Shown: piece after piece, positions 38,138 through 50,205 of the stretch
How positions within the stretch are numbered: position 1 is the stretch's first letter
Layout: each line of letters begins with the position of its first letter
Source: Oncomelania hupensis
Taxonomy: Eukaryota; Mollusca; Gastropoda; Littorinimorpha; Pomatiopsidae
Length of the DNA: 64,000 bases
Reading direction: 5' to 3'
NCBI GenBank assembly: GCA_036898135.1
Contig: CM072514.1
Coordinates: 12,202,824 to 12,266,823 of the forward strand
The notes under the pieces: generated by a model
The model's input: only the letters and a program-made list of their open reading frames with translations
Told to the model about the DNA's origin: nothing
The model's database searches: none
Program-made: the position numbers and the translations under genes

Positions 38138-38189
38138 GTTTACTCCCCAAATTAAGAGTCAAAAGAGTTTTATAATTGACTAATTATTT

Positions 38190-39073
38190 TAAGTGGTCTA
38201 TAGGAAAACATGCTTTTCTGTGCAGACATTGGTTTTAAGTTTTTGGGAGTATTGTTGATGTTGGTTTGTGCTTTTTTTATTTTTATATTTTATAGAGTAA
38301 GTTTGAGATAGCTTACAACAATTAAGTTTTGTAAAGGTGAAATTTAAACTTATCTCTGTAGTTAAAATAATCAACTCTGGAGTTTCAAACCAGAGCACAT
38401 ATGTGGAGTTTAACATGTTTTAACCATAATTCAGAATTGAAGTTTTAAGACCCATGTGCTGTTTCAGTAAAGAATTAAATTTTAAGTTGTCTATAGGAAA
38501 ACATGCTTTTCTGTGCAGACGTTGGTTTTAAGTTTTTGGGAGTATTGTTGATGTTGGTTTGTGCTTTTTTATTTTATAGAGTAAGTTTGAGATAGCTTAC
38601 ACAAATTAAGTTTTGTAAAGGTGAAATTTAAACTTAGCTCTGTAGTTACAATAATCCACTGTGGAGTTTCAAACCAGAGCACATATGTGGAGTTTATCAT
38701 GTTTTAACCATTATTCAGAACTGAAGTTTTAGGACCCATGTGCTGTTTCAGTAAAGAATTAAATTTTAAGTGGTCTATAGCCTGATATGGAGTACGTTTT
38801 AGAAAACATGCTTTTTTGTGCAGACGTTGGTTTTAAGTTTTTAGGAGTATTGTTGATGTTGGTTTGTGATTTTTATTTTATTTTATAGAGTAAGTTTGAG
38901 ATAGCTTACAAAAATTAAGTTTTGTAAAGGTGAATTTTAAACTTAGCTCTGTAGTTAAAATAATCCACTGTGGAGTTTCAAACCAGAGCACATATGTGGA
39001 GTTTAACATGTTTTAACCATAATTCAGAATTGAAGTTTTAAGACCCATGTGCTGTGTCAGTAAAGAATTAAAT
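38190..39073. repeat. Tandem repeat, three units of about 290-305 bp
   Basis: Units start at about 38190, 38480 and 38767. Each holds AAAACATGCTTTTCTGTGCA, AGTATTGTTGATGTTGG, TTTCAAACCAGAGCACATAT and TGCTGTTTCAGTAAAG. The third has a 24-bp insertion near 38780. It lies between the two Harbinger genes. Confidence 0.9.
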
Positions 39074-39434
39074 ATTTGCAATGTTTGTGACTGCCTTGTT
39101 TTTGAAAGATGTTGAGTTCTAACAAATACATCATTCATTCAAACAGAATCATTCATTCCTCTTCTATTTTATTCCGAAATAAAAATTTTTTTATTTCCTA
39201 CGCTCCTGCACACCATAAATCAAACACTATTCAACTACAAATATTTTATTTCAATAAAATACAACTGAAATATACAGCTTAAATCATAATATTAACACTA
39301 GTTAAAGTAATCAGCATGTGCACACCAGAATTCAAAAGTAAATACCAGTGCATATTTTTGAGACGGACGTGCACAGTCAAACTTTCAGAGTGGTAAGGGA
39401 ATTTAACAGGATCGTGGTCAAGTCACGCAGGTTT

Positions 39435-42294
39435 TTACATCAAATTTAACAGCTGAATTCTTCGCAAAACGCCATCACGTGCATTTGGATATATGTTTTG
39501 ACAATGGTTGGGCCTGAGTGCTCTCATGTCTCCAATATATCTGTTGACCTCATCTGCAACTACACACACATTGTGTAACACGCAAGCTGCTGATATCAAG
39601 TGAACAATCCGTATTGCATTATGGAATGGTATTTCTCTCAATCTCCTAAATCTACCCTTAAGATGACCAATAGCCCTCTCCACAACCTGTCTCTGACTTG
39701 ACAATTTCCGATTAAATGACTTCTGCCTCCTGGTCAGGAATCCACACTGGCGAAATGGTGTGATTAGCCAACTTCGAAGAGGATATGCGCTGTCAGCAAA
39801 GATGCACTCATGTGGACGAAACAGATGCTCAGATTCAGCCTTGGTAAAGAAGCTGCTGTTACGTAAGACACGGGCATCATGTGTACAACCTGGCCAGCCC
39901 GTATACATGTTTGTTATTACCATGTTGTGGTCCACAACTATCTGGGGGAAAAAAACAACAGTAAATAGGTAGTTAATTTGCTGAAGTGATTACAGTGATA
40001 CAACAGAAATAATTTCTAAGTTGGCAGAAAAAACAAAAACCAAGTTTTAAACTGACTACCCCATCCAACCCTCCTACCCTGCCGGGTGCCCAAATCTCTT
40101 CCATCATCACACAAAAGCCCAGCCATATTATTTTTAACATATTAATTTTAATACTTACTGTGGTTTGATTGCACGTTTTCCACAGGGTAAAACGTCTGAA
40201 TGAGGCGTAGATCAGGTCACTTACTCTTTTGGATCAGGACCTCTCACTAACAGTAAACGAGTCTGAACTCCCACAAAACCAGAAACATGTTTAGGATCCA
40301 CCTAACACTTTATTTAGACTGTGCAGCTGGCCATGGTCCAATAATAAAGTTACATAACATTCATTTGGATTTACAGTACTGTTGACCCTTTTCAGCTCAA
40401 TAACACTGAATAGGGCACACATTTAATTTTTTTTAAATGTACTCACTTGCAATTGCACAGATGGATACTTTTTCTGTTAATATGGTCATCATCCTGATCT
40501 AGCTTGGATGCCAGTCGAATGTGAGAGCCATCAAGAAAGCCAACAATCCCAGGAAATCCAGAAACATTCTGAATTGCTGATGCCATTTCTTCTCGGTGTA
40601 ACTCATCTGGCCATTAATAACCTGCAAACCACATCAATATAAAAATTTTGTGATTTTGTTTTATTTTTTCATTTTAATCTGTAATTGTGTCTGTCAGCTT
40701 CAAATATGTATAATATAATCCGCTAATTTGAACTAATGTACTAATGAGAAGAAGTGAAAAAAACTACTAATGCATGATTTCCTAAAAGTACAACTGAAGG
40801 TACCTGTCACAAGCTAAAATTACAAATGAATATTTAAAATTAAATAAAAAAGGGACAACAGCTAGAACTTTGTAAAATGTTGGCATTGTGTTCTAAGATA
40901 TTTACCAGCTTTTCAATTTTGTTTCCCTTTTATATGGAATCTGTGCTGAATTCATGCTTAAATATATTATATATTTTATTGTAACAATTACAAGCATACC
41001 TTGTTCAAAAGATGATTTGTAATGGCTTCACATTGAGGACGGTGGATTTGCTGACATTAAACAGAATTCCAACTTCTCTCATACAACTTGTGTTGCTGAT
41101 GTACATCAGAAATATCAGAAGCTTGGTGTCTGGTAGCAAAGGCCGATTACCCTCCACTCCCCCCCCCTCCTCCACATCTTTCTGTAAATAAATCCATTAA
41201 AAATCAAGCAGTGTCTGAAAAGTGTGCCTGCACACAAAAAGAAGTGTATTTGTTTATTTACCATACAACACAATAAACATTGTTATTAATAGTATCATGC
41301 TCATTCAATAACTTTTTTAAAAAGTTACTTCACTTCCTAAAGATCTTAGTCTTTCTAATTAAAAATCACACGCACAGAGATAAAACACAATGCAAAGTTA
41401 AAAACAGACGAGAGACAGACAGGCAGAGAGATATTCAAATTTATTAAACATTTAGAAACTTTCTCAACAAATTGTCAATGATTTGGTTAGGTATTATTTG
41501 AAATTGTGATGTCTTCCTCATACATGTTACATATTGAGTTCATCCTATGTCCCATTTCCTATGCCTTGTTTTCAGTTTCCAACTGCACTTTAGGTTCAAG
41601 GAGAAGGCTTGCAATACAAATAAAGTAATATTAACATTGTTCCATTGCTCCCCCACCACAACTAAACCTGAGTTTAAAAATTATAGAAAGAACACTAACT
41701 AAAAATGCATTGTATTTTAAGTGTTAATTGCCTTGAGGGAAAGTACCCCAAAACTATAATCTTCAACTTCAAGCCCATGTTAAATCGTTGCAGGGAGTAT
41801 TGTGCACATTGTCCAAATATTTCTCATCATCGTCATTATTGTCGGAATGCAAACTAAAAGCCATTGTTTAGCCCACGTTCTATGTACTATATAAGAACAA
41901 CTTATAAGTTCTATGTATTAGGTAGCTAGACACTATTGCTTTAATGTCTAAGAATGTTGTCAGACTTCCAACTCCAAATTTGTGTGGCACATGCCATTCT
42001 AACGCGTAAGGTACCTGACAAATGACTATTATTATTATTAAACTATATGCAAATTCATTCACAAAAATATTCAGTACTACTTGCCACTGACTAATATACT
42101 AAAATAAAAGTGTGCAACCTGCCCAGTCTAAAATGTTCTTGAAATTGATCATCTCTCATATTATTATCCACGACATCCATAAATCCCTGGCATTTTGGAA
42201 CAGGATTTCGAATTATTCCTGGAAGTTGTAATACTTCAATTAACCTTTGCTGATCACTGGCATCGGCGATCTCTTCCGCAATAAACAATAACAC
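39435..42294 (-). pseudogene. PIF/Harbinger DDE transposase, broken
   Basis: Pieces in order: 42294-42119 (N-terminus, MRDDQFQEHFRLGR), 41190-41000 (LLPDTKLLIFLMYISNTSCM, VSKSTV helix), 40618-40447 (WPDELHREEM, GFPGIVGFLDGSHIRLASK, first Asp), 39941-39435 (IVVDHNMVITNMYTGWPGCT, IFADSAYPLRSWLITPF second Asp, RQVVERAIGHLKGRFRRL Glu). The DDE residues are all present. Frame breaks near 41040, 40480 and 40615 make it non-functional as read. HARBI1 is the domesticated relative. Confidence 0.85.
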
Positions 42295-42436
42295 ATAGGC
42301 CTATATGCAGGCATGGACGCTGCCATATTGGAAACTTTTAGTCATGCGCAGTTATTGCGAACGCGTTTTGGCGAGACTACCTTGGTAAGAACCGTACATA
42401 GTTACTTTGGTCAATCGCGAAAACTCGCCCCACAAG

Positions 42437-42560
42437 AATTGTAATTAATTAATTAATGTTATTTTTGTTTTCTCTCTCTAGATTCTAGAATTTCAAATCC
42501 TAAGAATGAATTATGAATGGCGGCGTCATCGGGTCAGGGATCTGCAACCTGCCCTGCTGG
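42437..42560. other. AT-rich with short ORF, nothing recognised
   Basis: Just outside the Harbinger remnant; contains TAATTAATTAATTAATG. Confidence 0.3.
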
Positions 42561-42662
42561 TCACTTACACTGGTGTTGGTTTTGGTGTTGTTATTGTTGT
42601 GCTTGTGCGTGTGTGTGCTTTTGTGTGTATTGTGTGTGGAGGGGGGGAGGGGGGGAGGGGGG

Positions 42663-43375
42663 CATGTAGAAACGACGTTCTGATCATGGACTCTATCCAT
42701 GTTCTGATGACACACACATGCTTCTGAACGTAATAGAATGTTTTGTATGATAGTAATAATAGTGATTTTTTTTTCAATAATGACAATTTAAATACTCAAT
42801 ACTAGTTTGTACCCACCCACCCCCTTCTCCCCTTCTTTATCACCCAATCTTGCGAGAGAGTGCGTGCGATTTGTGATCAGATTGTGTGGACATAAGTTTT
42901 ATTTAGTTTGCTTGTGTTGTGTGATAATAATGAATGTGTATTTTGTAAATGTTTATTATGTGTCTTAGAACGGAGTGTGAAAGATTAACTTTTATTTTTG
43001 TAGATATGTACATATGTATTTTATATTGTATTTTATGATTTTCATGGTTATTCTATGTTTATTTTTATTCTTTTTTGTTGTATCCACGTGCCCCATGGGG
43101 TTGTATGGAATAGGCCTAAAGCGCTTTTGACGTTGACTTTTGAAACTCCACATGGTTTCTTCTGACTTTTTTGGAAGGCCGTACTATTTTGACGTCAAAT
43201 TAGTGCTCCGTTGAGTTAGAGCTGTTTTAGCATTAGGGTTAGGTTAAGGGTTAGGGTTAGGGTTAGCTTCAAAAATGGGAAAATGTCAAAATAATATCAA
43301 AGAAATGGAAAGTGTGTCAAAATAATCCCTGGTTTTTTCACAATAGTCATCAGAACGTCGTTTCTACAAAAATGT
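42663..43375. mobile_element. TIR element with internal telomere-like repeats, copy A
   Basis: Left end CATGTAGAAACGACGTTCTG, right end (inverted) TGTAGAAACGACGTTCTGAT at about 43345-43368. Inside is a CTTTTTTGGAAGG / TTTTGACGTCAAA block followed by TTAGGGTTAGG units at 43232-43266. Confidence 0.6.
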
Positions 43376-43592
43376 GTGTGGGTGTGTGTGTGTGTGTGTG
43401 TGGGCATGTAGAAACGACGTTACAGTGACACACTCATGGAACTCCACATAGTTTCTTTTGACTTTTTTGGAAGGGCGCCCTATTTTGACGTCAAAATAGT
43501 TCCTTGCTGAGTTAGAGCTGTTTTAGGCATAGGGTTAGGTTAAGGGTTAGGGTTAGGGTTTGGGTTAGGGGTTAGGGTTAGGGTTAGGGATA
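43232..43592 (+). repeat. Two interstitial TTAGGG blocks
   Basis: GGGTTAGGGTTAGGG runs at 43232-43266 and 43529-43592, each inside one of the two TIR element copies; not a chromosome end. Confidence 0.9.
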
Positions 43593-43703
43593 GGTTCAAA
43601 AATTTGAAAATGTCAAAATAATGTCACGAAAATGAAAAGTGTCTCAAAATAATCCCTGTTTTTTTCACAACAGTCATCATAATGTCGTTTTTACAAAAAT
43701 GTG
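43405..43703. mobile_element. TIR element with internal telomere-like repeats, copy B
   Basis: About 300 bp, TIR TGTAGAAACGACGTT at the left and TGTAAAAACGACATT (inverted) at the right. Internal sequence matches copy A, with a longer TTAGGG block (43529-43592). A GT microsatellite separates the two copies. Confidence 0.7.
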
Positions 43704-43772
43704 TGTGTGTGTGTGTGGGTGTGTGTGTGTGTGGGTGGGTGGGTGGGTGGGTGTGTGTGTGTGTGTGTGTGT
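43697..43772. repeat. GT/GGGT microsatellite
   Basis: GTGTGTG with GGGTGGGTGGGTGGGTG, leading directly into the foldback at 43788. Confidence 0.9.
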
Positions 43773-43787
43773 TATCTAAAAAAACAC

Positions 43788-43906
43788 AGGCGTTTGTATC
43801 TGGACACACGATCGAGCGCCTATGCCTGTGGACGCGTCTGTATTATAAAAGGGAGACGCGTCATAGACATAGGCGCTCGCGAGTCCAGATACAAACGCCT
43901 GTGGTC
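43788..43906. mobile_element. Foldback element (about 55-bp arms)
   Basis: CACAGGCGTTTGTATCTGGA at the left is the inverse of TCCAGATACAAACGCCTGTG at the right; the arms go on through GAGCGCCTATG and ACGCGTCT to a loop around GTATTATAAAAGGGA. One large stem-loop, with a few mismatches. Confidence 0.85.
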
Positions 43907-43955
43907 TCTTGGGGGTTGTTGGGAGAGGGGGGCAGGGGAGGGATAGAGCAGGGAC

Positions 43956-44651
43956 TGATTGATTGATTGTTGCTTTAGGTCCAGCGGACTCTTCCGAGCC
44001 AAATCAGGACCGGACAACCCCCAATCCGCATAAAAGATCTGCCGAAACAACCCTAGTGGGAAAATTGAATGCCCTCCACCGGCCAGTCACTTTACAATAA
44101 AGACATCCCACGCAGGGGACGGCTGAGGCTTTACCCCAACTACTCGAACCCCCGGTTACAAAAACAAAATAGAATACAAACATCATTATAAATCATCAAC
44201 AAAACACATACATATAAAATGCCTATAGTGCTAAATAATAACATCATAGGAAGCCCTAGTGACCACCCGGCAGAAAGCGTCCAACACTCCCAAGCTGATC
44301 CAACAGACCTCATACACAAACAAGGAGTCTTGTCCAGGAAGAGTTTTCAAGAAAAATGGTAGGTCATTGATCTAGCGAAGAAGAAGATAGTATAGCAGAG
44401 TGATAGGACAGATCAGGAATGGGAAAGAGCAAATGAGGAAGACAGCGACAGTGGGAATTTAAAGCACTAAATTTCCAGAAAGTGGGGATACTATTTATAC
44501 TGAAACCCCCGGCACTCCAACGGGGGTACTGTTGCCGCAGTAAATCAGTCATGCCTACAAAGGCAAGACAGGTTTTCAACTGGGGCTTTCACTTTTCCCT
44601 TTATAGGTTAGAACAATCTACAGTGGCAAGATTGCTCATGACCCCAAGGGG
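43956..44651 (-). mobile_element. Retroposon family R, copy 6 (long, 696 bp)
   Basis: Flanked by the 12-bp duplication TAGAGCAGGGAC (43944-43955 and 44652-44663). Tail TGATTGATTGATTG at the left. About 95% like the 3951 copy over its full length by eye. Confidence 0.9.
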
Positions 44652-44663
44652 TAGAGCAGGGAC

Positions 44664-45268
44664 GGGGTTGGCAGGAGTTTAGGGGAGAGAAGTAAGATAT
44701 GCGGAAGAAGGAAGAGATTATTGGGAAATACAACAATGAGTGGTGGTGGTGGTGGTGGTGGTGGGGGAGGTGGTGGTGGTTGTGGAAGAAATGTGAGGAG
44801 GGAGTTTAACAAATAAAAAGTGGGGGAAGATAGAGCTGTAGAGATGCTTTAAAGAAGAGAGTGTGTGTGGGTGTGTGTGCATGTGTGTGGGAGAGAGAGA
44901 GAGAGAGAGGAGAAGATAGAGGGAGATGGAGAGAGATTGAGAGAGAGAGAAAGAAAGAGAGTGAGTGAGGGTGTGTGTCATTCATCGAAAAAAAAGCAAT
45001 TTAATTTTGTTGTAATGGAATAAATTACCACAGAACTGTCCATACTGTTCAGGTAATCATCCATTTGTCCATATTTCATATCCAAGAAAAGGATAATTGT
45101 TTACTGTGAGTCCATTATGCCAGTGTCAATGTTGTGTGTGGTTTGGGTGCGTGGTTGTGAGTTCATTTTCTTCATGCGCCTGTTGGTTTCTATGTTGTAT
45201 CTCGTTAAAATCAGAAGAAGATGCTTTGTATAATAATCCCCTCTGTTTGTGTGTGTGTGTGTGGGTGT

Positions 45269-45312
<44 letters not shown>

Positions 45313-46390
45313 ATGTGTAAATGCAATCAAGACGACGAAGTCCATTACAGGTCAACAAGACGAAACAGACATAGACGACATAAACGATTATACCTCATCA
45401 GGACGAAACAGACGTGGACGACACTGAAAAATGTTGGAAGATAAAACTAAAAGTCTCATTATTTAGAATTTGAGATTTTTTTTTAAAATTTCATTTTGAT
45501 TTTTATTTCTTGTTCATCATGGCAAACAGTTGTGATAGAACGATCTAAAGCAGACTAAATATGTATCTGTTGTTCAAAATACAATATAAGTTCTCACGTG
45601 ATACGAAGCAGAGCATGACAACTAGAATAACTGTGCAAATGAAATCATACAACACTTAATTCAAATGCTGTAAAAAAGCAGTAACATGTCGAAAACAAAT
45701 TGGCTAGCGAAACGTAGCATTTCGCATAGGGAGAAGAAAAAAAGGAACATGAAATATTGAAAACGAAATTTCCTCCAAAGATAATATAGTTCAAAATGAT
45801 TTATACTAGTTGAAAAAGTAGTATACAAATAAAAATCGAAAATTTTCTAACGATATAATTATAGCAAAATACAACTTCCTGCATAGACAATTGAAACTGT
45901 GAAAAATCTTGAAAACAAAACGTTTACTTTCGCTTCATGGATTAAATATTTTTCGCAAATTTACCAATTTACCTTAGAGACTAGAACATGACATAGAGAC
46001 TCTATCTACTGTCACGTTAATTATAACAAGGGTTTGTAACACAAAACGTATATTTTAAGCGTTCAAAACTCTCTGTAAATACGGAAGAAGGATTGTAAAA
46101 ATGTGGAAAACGAAATGTACCATTTTACAAATGTTAGCATTGACGTTAGACGTACGAAAAAACAGCAACAAATCAACCACACAAGCAATTATCCATTCAA
46201 TCAATCATAAATCGAACAATACTGCCCACACCGATATTAAACAAATAAACCACAATTTAAACACCACAAAACACAGTATAAAGCGGAGGTTGGGGGTGGG
46301 AAAGGAGATGGGAGAGGGGGGGGGGGGAGGGAGAGAACAAAACAAAAATGAACATGACGTATTACATATATCTGAGAGCGACAAACAAAA
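44664..46390. other. Non-coding with simple repeats
   Basis: GGT tract at 44740-44785, GA tract at 44888-44965 and GT tract at 45247-45311. Otherwise AT-rich with no supported gene. Confidence 0.5.
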
Positions 46391-46394
46391 GATT

Positions 46395-46627
46395 GTTGCT
46401 GTTTGTTGTTATTGTGTTGGTGGTTTGTTGTTATTGTGTTGGTGGTTTGTTGTTATTGTGTTGGTGGTTTGTTGTTATTGTGTTGGTGGTTTGTTGTTAT
46501 TGTGTTGGTGGTTTGTTGTTATTGTGTTGGTGGTTTGTTGTTATTGTGTTGGTGGTTTGTTATTGTGTTGGTGGTTTGTTGTTATTGTGTTGGTGGTTTG
46601 TTGTTATTGTGTTGGTGGTTTGTTGTT
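46395..46627 (+). repeat. 22-bp minisatellite, about ten units
   Basis: Unit GTTTGTTGTTATTGTGTTGG plus TG, with one shortened unit near 46557. Because 22 is not a multiple of 3, all three plus frames read through it with the same Val/Cys/Gly/Leu peptide; those are artefacts. Confidence 0.95.
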
Positions 46628-46639
46628 GTGTTTGAATCC

Positions 46640-46964
46640 CGAGAGTGATAATGTAGTAGAACTTGTAATGACTGTGATTCGGTGTCAGCGCTTCACGCCC
46701 CGTCGCCTGAATGAGTCAAGGAATTCCGTAAAAGGTCATGTAGGCTGTGATCCCGATGTTGGTCCCTTATATCGCGCCTTCCGTTTATAACTAGCATGCT
46801 CGGTGCGCTCCGAAGTTGTAGCTTCTAAGGAATAACACCTATATTTCTTATCAAGAGTTACAGTTCTACTGTATCAAATGTAAGCGCTTAAAGCTATGTT
46901 TAGATCAGGCGGATAACTACTACTACTACTACTATTAGACTACTACTACTACTGCTACTACTAC

Positions 46965-47012
<48 letters not shown>

Positions 47013-47320
47013 ATAATAATAATAATTTTGTATAGCGCTCAAAACAGACTCACAGGCAATACATTTGGTTGAAAATAAGGTTTAATTTTATTTTAATCAA
47101 AAACCAAAAACAGAAGCAAAAAAACACATTGTTGTTGTTGTTTTTTTTAATTTTAGACCCTTCTCTACCTCAAACCTTTTATGAATTCTTATTTTGAAAA
47201 ACTCAAAGCAGTTCTTCCAATCTAGTGTAAAAGACTGGTGTGTTCACGAACACATAAAATGTTTATCGGTTACACTAAATAATAAGTTTTGTTTTCTACT
47301 GTTTACCTATGGTAAATTTC
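46640..47320. other. Non-coding with CTA and ATT microsatellites
   Basis: TAC-type units at 46917-46960 and ATT units at 46966-47015, then AT-rich sequence. No supported gene. Confidence 0.5.
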
Positions 47321-47324
47321 AAAA

Positions 47325-47440
47325 CTCAACTAATGTTGGGTAGGAAGAGTTTAGGTGCGCTACAGGCTGCGACTACTCCTTCCCCAAGGGAGGCGGCCCA
47401 GAATTTCCCAATATTACAGGACAATAAAGTGTTAAAAAAT
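47325..47440 (+). mobile_element. SINE-2 3' half
   Basis: AACTCAACTAATGTTGGGTA, CTACAGGCTGCGACTACTCC and GGACAATAAAGTG match the 3' part of the copy at 36764. Confidence 0.7.
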
Positions 47441-49560
47441 ACACCCACCCACCCACCCACACACACGTGAAAAGGTCTTCATACTGATGAAACAAAGACA
47501 AAACAAATGAAACAAAATACAAGTATAAAACATTATTCTTCATTTGTCACTCAGTAATTTTGTCACGCACACACACACACACCATAATTCAGATCATCTA
47601 CATGCTTGCATCTTGCACATAATTTTATCTGTGTACTGCAGCGCAGAAACAAACATTCAAATATAAAATCAAAAGCGCAGACAAATCTAATGTATAATTA
47701 TTTCTGTTTACATGTTCAAAAAAGAAAGTGTTTACTGCATTGAAAATCAAACGTTGTAATGAGTGTTTGGACGTACGCTATTGTTTAACTATAAAACCTT
47801 TCCTTTGTTCAAATCAAGCAAGAAACGTGCATGGTGGCCGTAGATACTCTCCAAGTTCCTCAATACGTCTAGAGTCAATGTTCATCAGTAGGCTGTACAC
47901 GATTTTCACCAAAGGGGGAGTCTAGGCCTACATTTTATATTGGCAGACAATGATATAAGATTACACCCACTTCTAAAAAACACTTCGACGTGCAAAAATA
48001 TATGGAGTCAAGAAATCCATTTTCCACACCCAAACAAAAATGTGAACGACTTCCATGTTACCTTGCTTGCCAGAAAACACAGCACCTGCAAAACATTGCG
48101 TCACCTTCAAAAAATGAATTGTCGTTATATAGCAGGCTGTCATAGCCAAAGAGCTTCTCAAGGTGCTGACCAAAACTCAAAAATATATCGAATCAAGAAA
48201 TCTTTATCATCAGAAATCATGTTTTGTCACTTGCCAGGAAATAAAGCACATGCAAAACATGGCGTCGCCTTCATCGAATAAAAGGAACTGTTGTTATATA
48301 GCGGGGGGAAATATCGAAACAGCTTCTCAAGGCATCTATTATCCAGATCGAGCAGTAAAAAAAAAAAGTCTACTGAAGAGATGGAATCAATGTCGACCAA
48401 AATGTAAGAGCTTGCCGTCTGAACTATACTGAGCCGCATCACTATGCTGCCAGAAAATCTAGACAGTCAATCTTTTGGTTATCTTCTAGAAGTACAGATT
48501 AAACTTATGACCTATTACAAACTAACCCCTCGATTTGGGTCGTTGTCTAAAGCTTCGGAGAAGACTACACAAAACGTAATAATAGGTTGCATTGCTTTGC
48601 TTTGGGTAGATTTATGTCCCGTAATAGTAAGTTAACTCGATTCAGTCTCCTTGGAACTAGCCAATCTTTTGACTGTAGCGTAACACGTGACTTTTGCTTT
48701 CCAACCTTTGACCTGTCTGTCAAAATCTTTTCTCTCAAGGCCCGCTTTATGTATACATTCTTTAAGGGACGTTTGGCCTCATCACAGCCGTTTAAATGTT
48801 TTGGTATGTAGGTTTCACACCATTCTAGCGTACATCTATTATTATTGACTGTAATACACAAATAACATAACAAAATCTACAGCACAAACACATCTTTTAA
48901 CTGTACTAAAATCAAAAAGGCAATAGTACTAAAATACAAGGTTTTGTCCGACACAGTTGGGCAGAGGAATACAACATGCTTACTAAAATCATATAATATT
49001 CCATAACATTACAAACCAGCATCTAGTAAACTATTTAACAACAATAAAAAAACCATAAAAAAAAACACTTTGCCCTTAGCACTTAATCATTTGAGCGAAC
49101 GCGAATAGAAAAACTCAACCATGAACTATTATTATAATCGTGAAAAATGGCGAACATGCAACGACTGACTAACAACTCAAATGTTTACATTTAGGTTCAG
49201 TTTTAGGCAACTATTCAGAAGAACACTTTGCACTTTGTACATAATCATCGTGAAAATGAAATCATTGTAAAGATTCCACCGCTGACACACATTGACATCA
49301 ACATTTTAATATCACAAGTGCAGTCTATATAAACACACAGACCCGTATAAACAGTTGAAATCCATATATAATGCAGTCTGTATTAAATTAACGTTATAAT
49401 GCAGTCCGTATTAATACATATTAAATCAATAATATAATGTAATCAGTACAATTAAGTAAACTAGTTTGTATAAAGGCCCTGTACAAAAAGCATGACGTGA
49501 TGCGTTCAATATTGCAAACATTGGTTTTGGATTTTACATGTAGAATATTTGAACTATTTC
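47441..49560. other. AT-rich, no supported gene; imperfect 180-bp duplication
   Basis: About 48004-48183 and 48188-48345 are diverged direct copies sharing AATCAAGAAATC, GCAAAACAT and GTTATATAGC. A minus-strand ORF at 48565-48873 is open for 102 codons but shows no family features. Confidence 0.4.
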
Positions 49561-49566
49561 CAGTTT

Positions 49567-49567
49567 A

Positions 49568-49634
<67 letters not shown>

Positions 49635-49645
49635 CATTATCATCA

Positions 49646-49704
<59 letters not shown>

Positions 49705-49872
49705 TTGTTTGTTTTCTTGTTATTGTTGTTGTTGTTGAATAGGCGTGTGTGTGGTTCTGTCTGGTTGTGTGAGTTGATTGAATAATTCACTCAGTTGACA
49801 TCAAATATCAAATAGATTTATTCTTTCCTGTTATTTTTCTGAAACTTATCTATATGGACAATTGATGAATAC

Positions 49873-49950
<78 letters not shown>

Positions 49951-50063
49951 GTTGTTGTTGTTATATTATTATTATTATTATTATTGTTATTATTATTTTT
50001 TTTAATTTAAATAAAATTATTATCAGCATCATCATTGTCATCATCATCATCATCATAGTCATC

Positions 50064-50118
<55 letters not shown>

Positions 50119-50138
50119 ATGATGATGATGATGATGAT

Positions 50139-50202
<64 letters not shown>
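49567..50202. repeat. Cluster of ATT, GTT and ATG microsatellites
   Basis: ATT runs at 49567-49705, 49873-50005 and 50068-50117, and an ATG/GAT run at 50119-50202. Confidence 0.9.

Positions 50203-50205
<3 letters not shown>

Noticed and set aside
43232..43592. A chromosome end or fusion point
   Set aside because: The TTAGGG blocks are short and sit at the same position inside two copies of one TIR element.
46101..46790. A 229-aa protein with Val/Cys/Gly repeats
   Set aside because: The peptide comes from a 22-bp minisatellite open in all three frames; flanks show no domain.
48565..48873. A 102-codon minus-strand gene
   Set aside because: Open frame only; no recognisable domain, splice context or conserved motif, in AT-rich non-coding surroundings.
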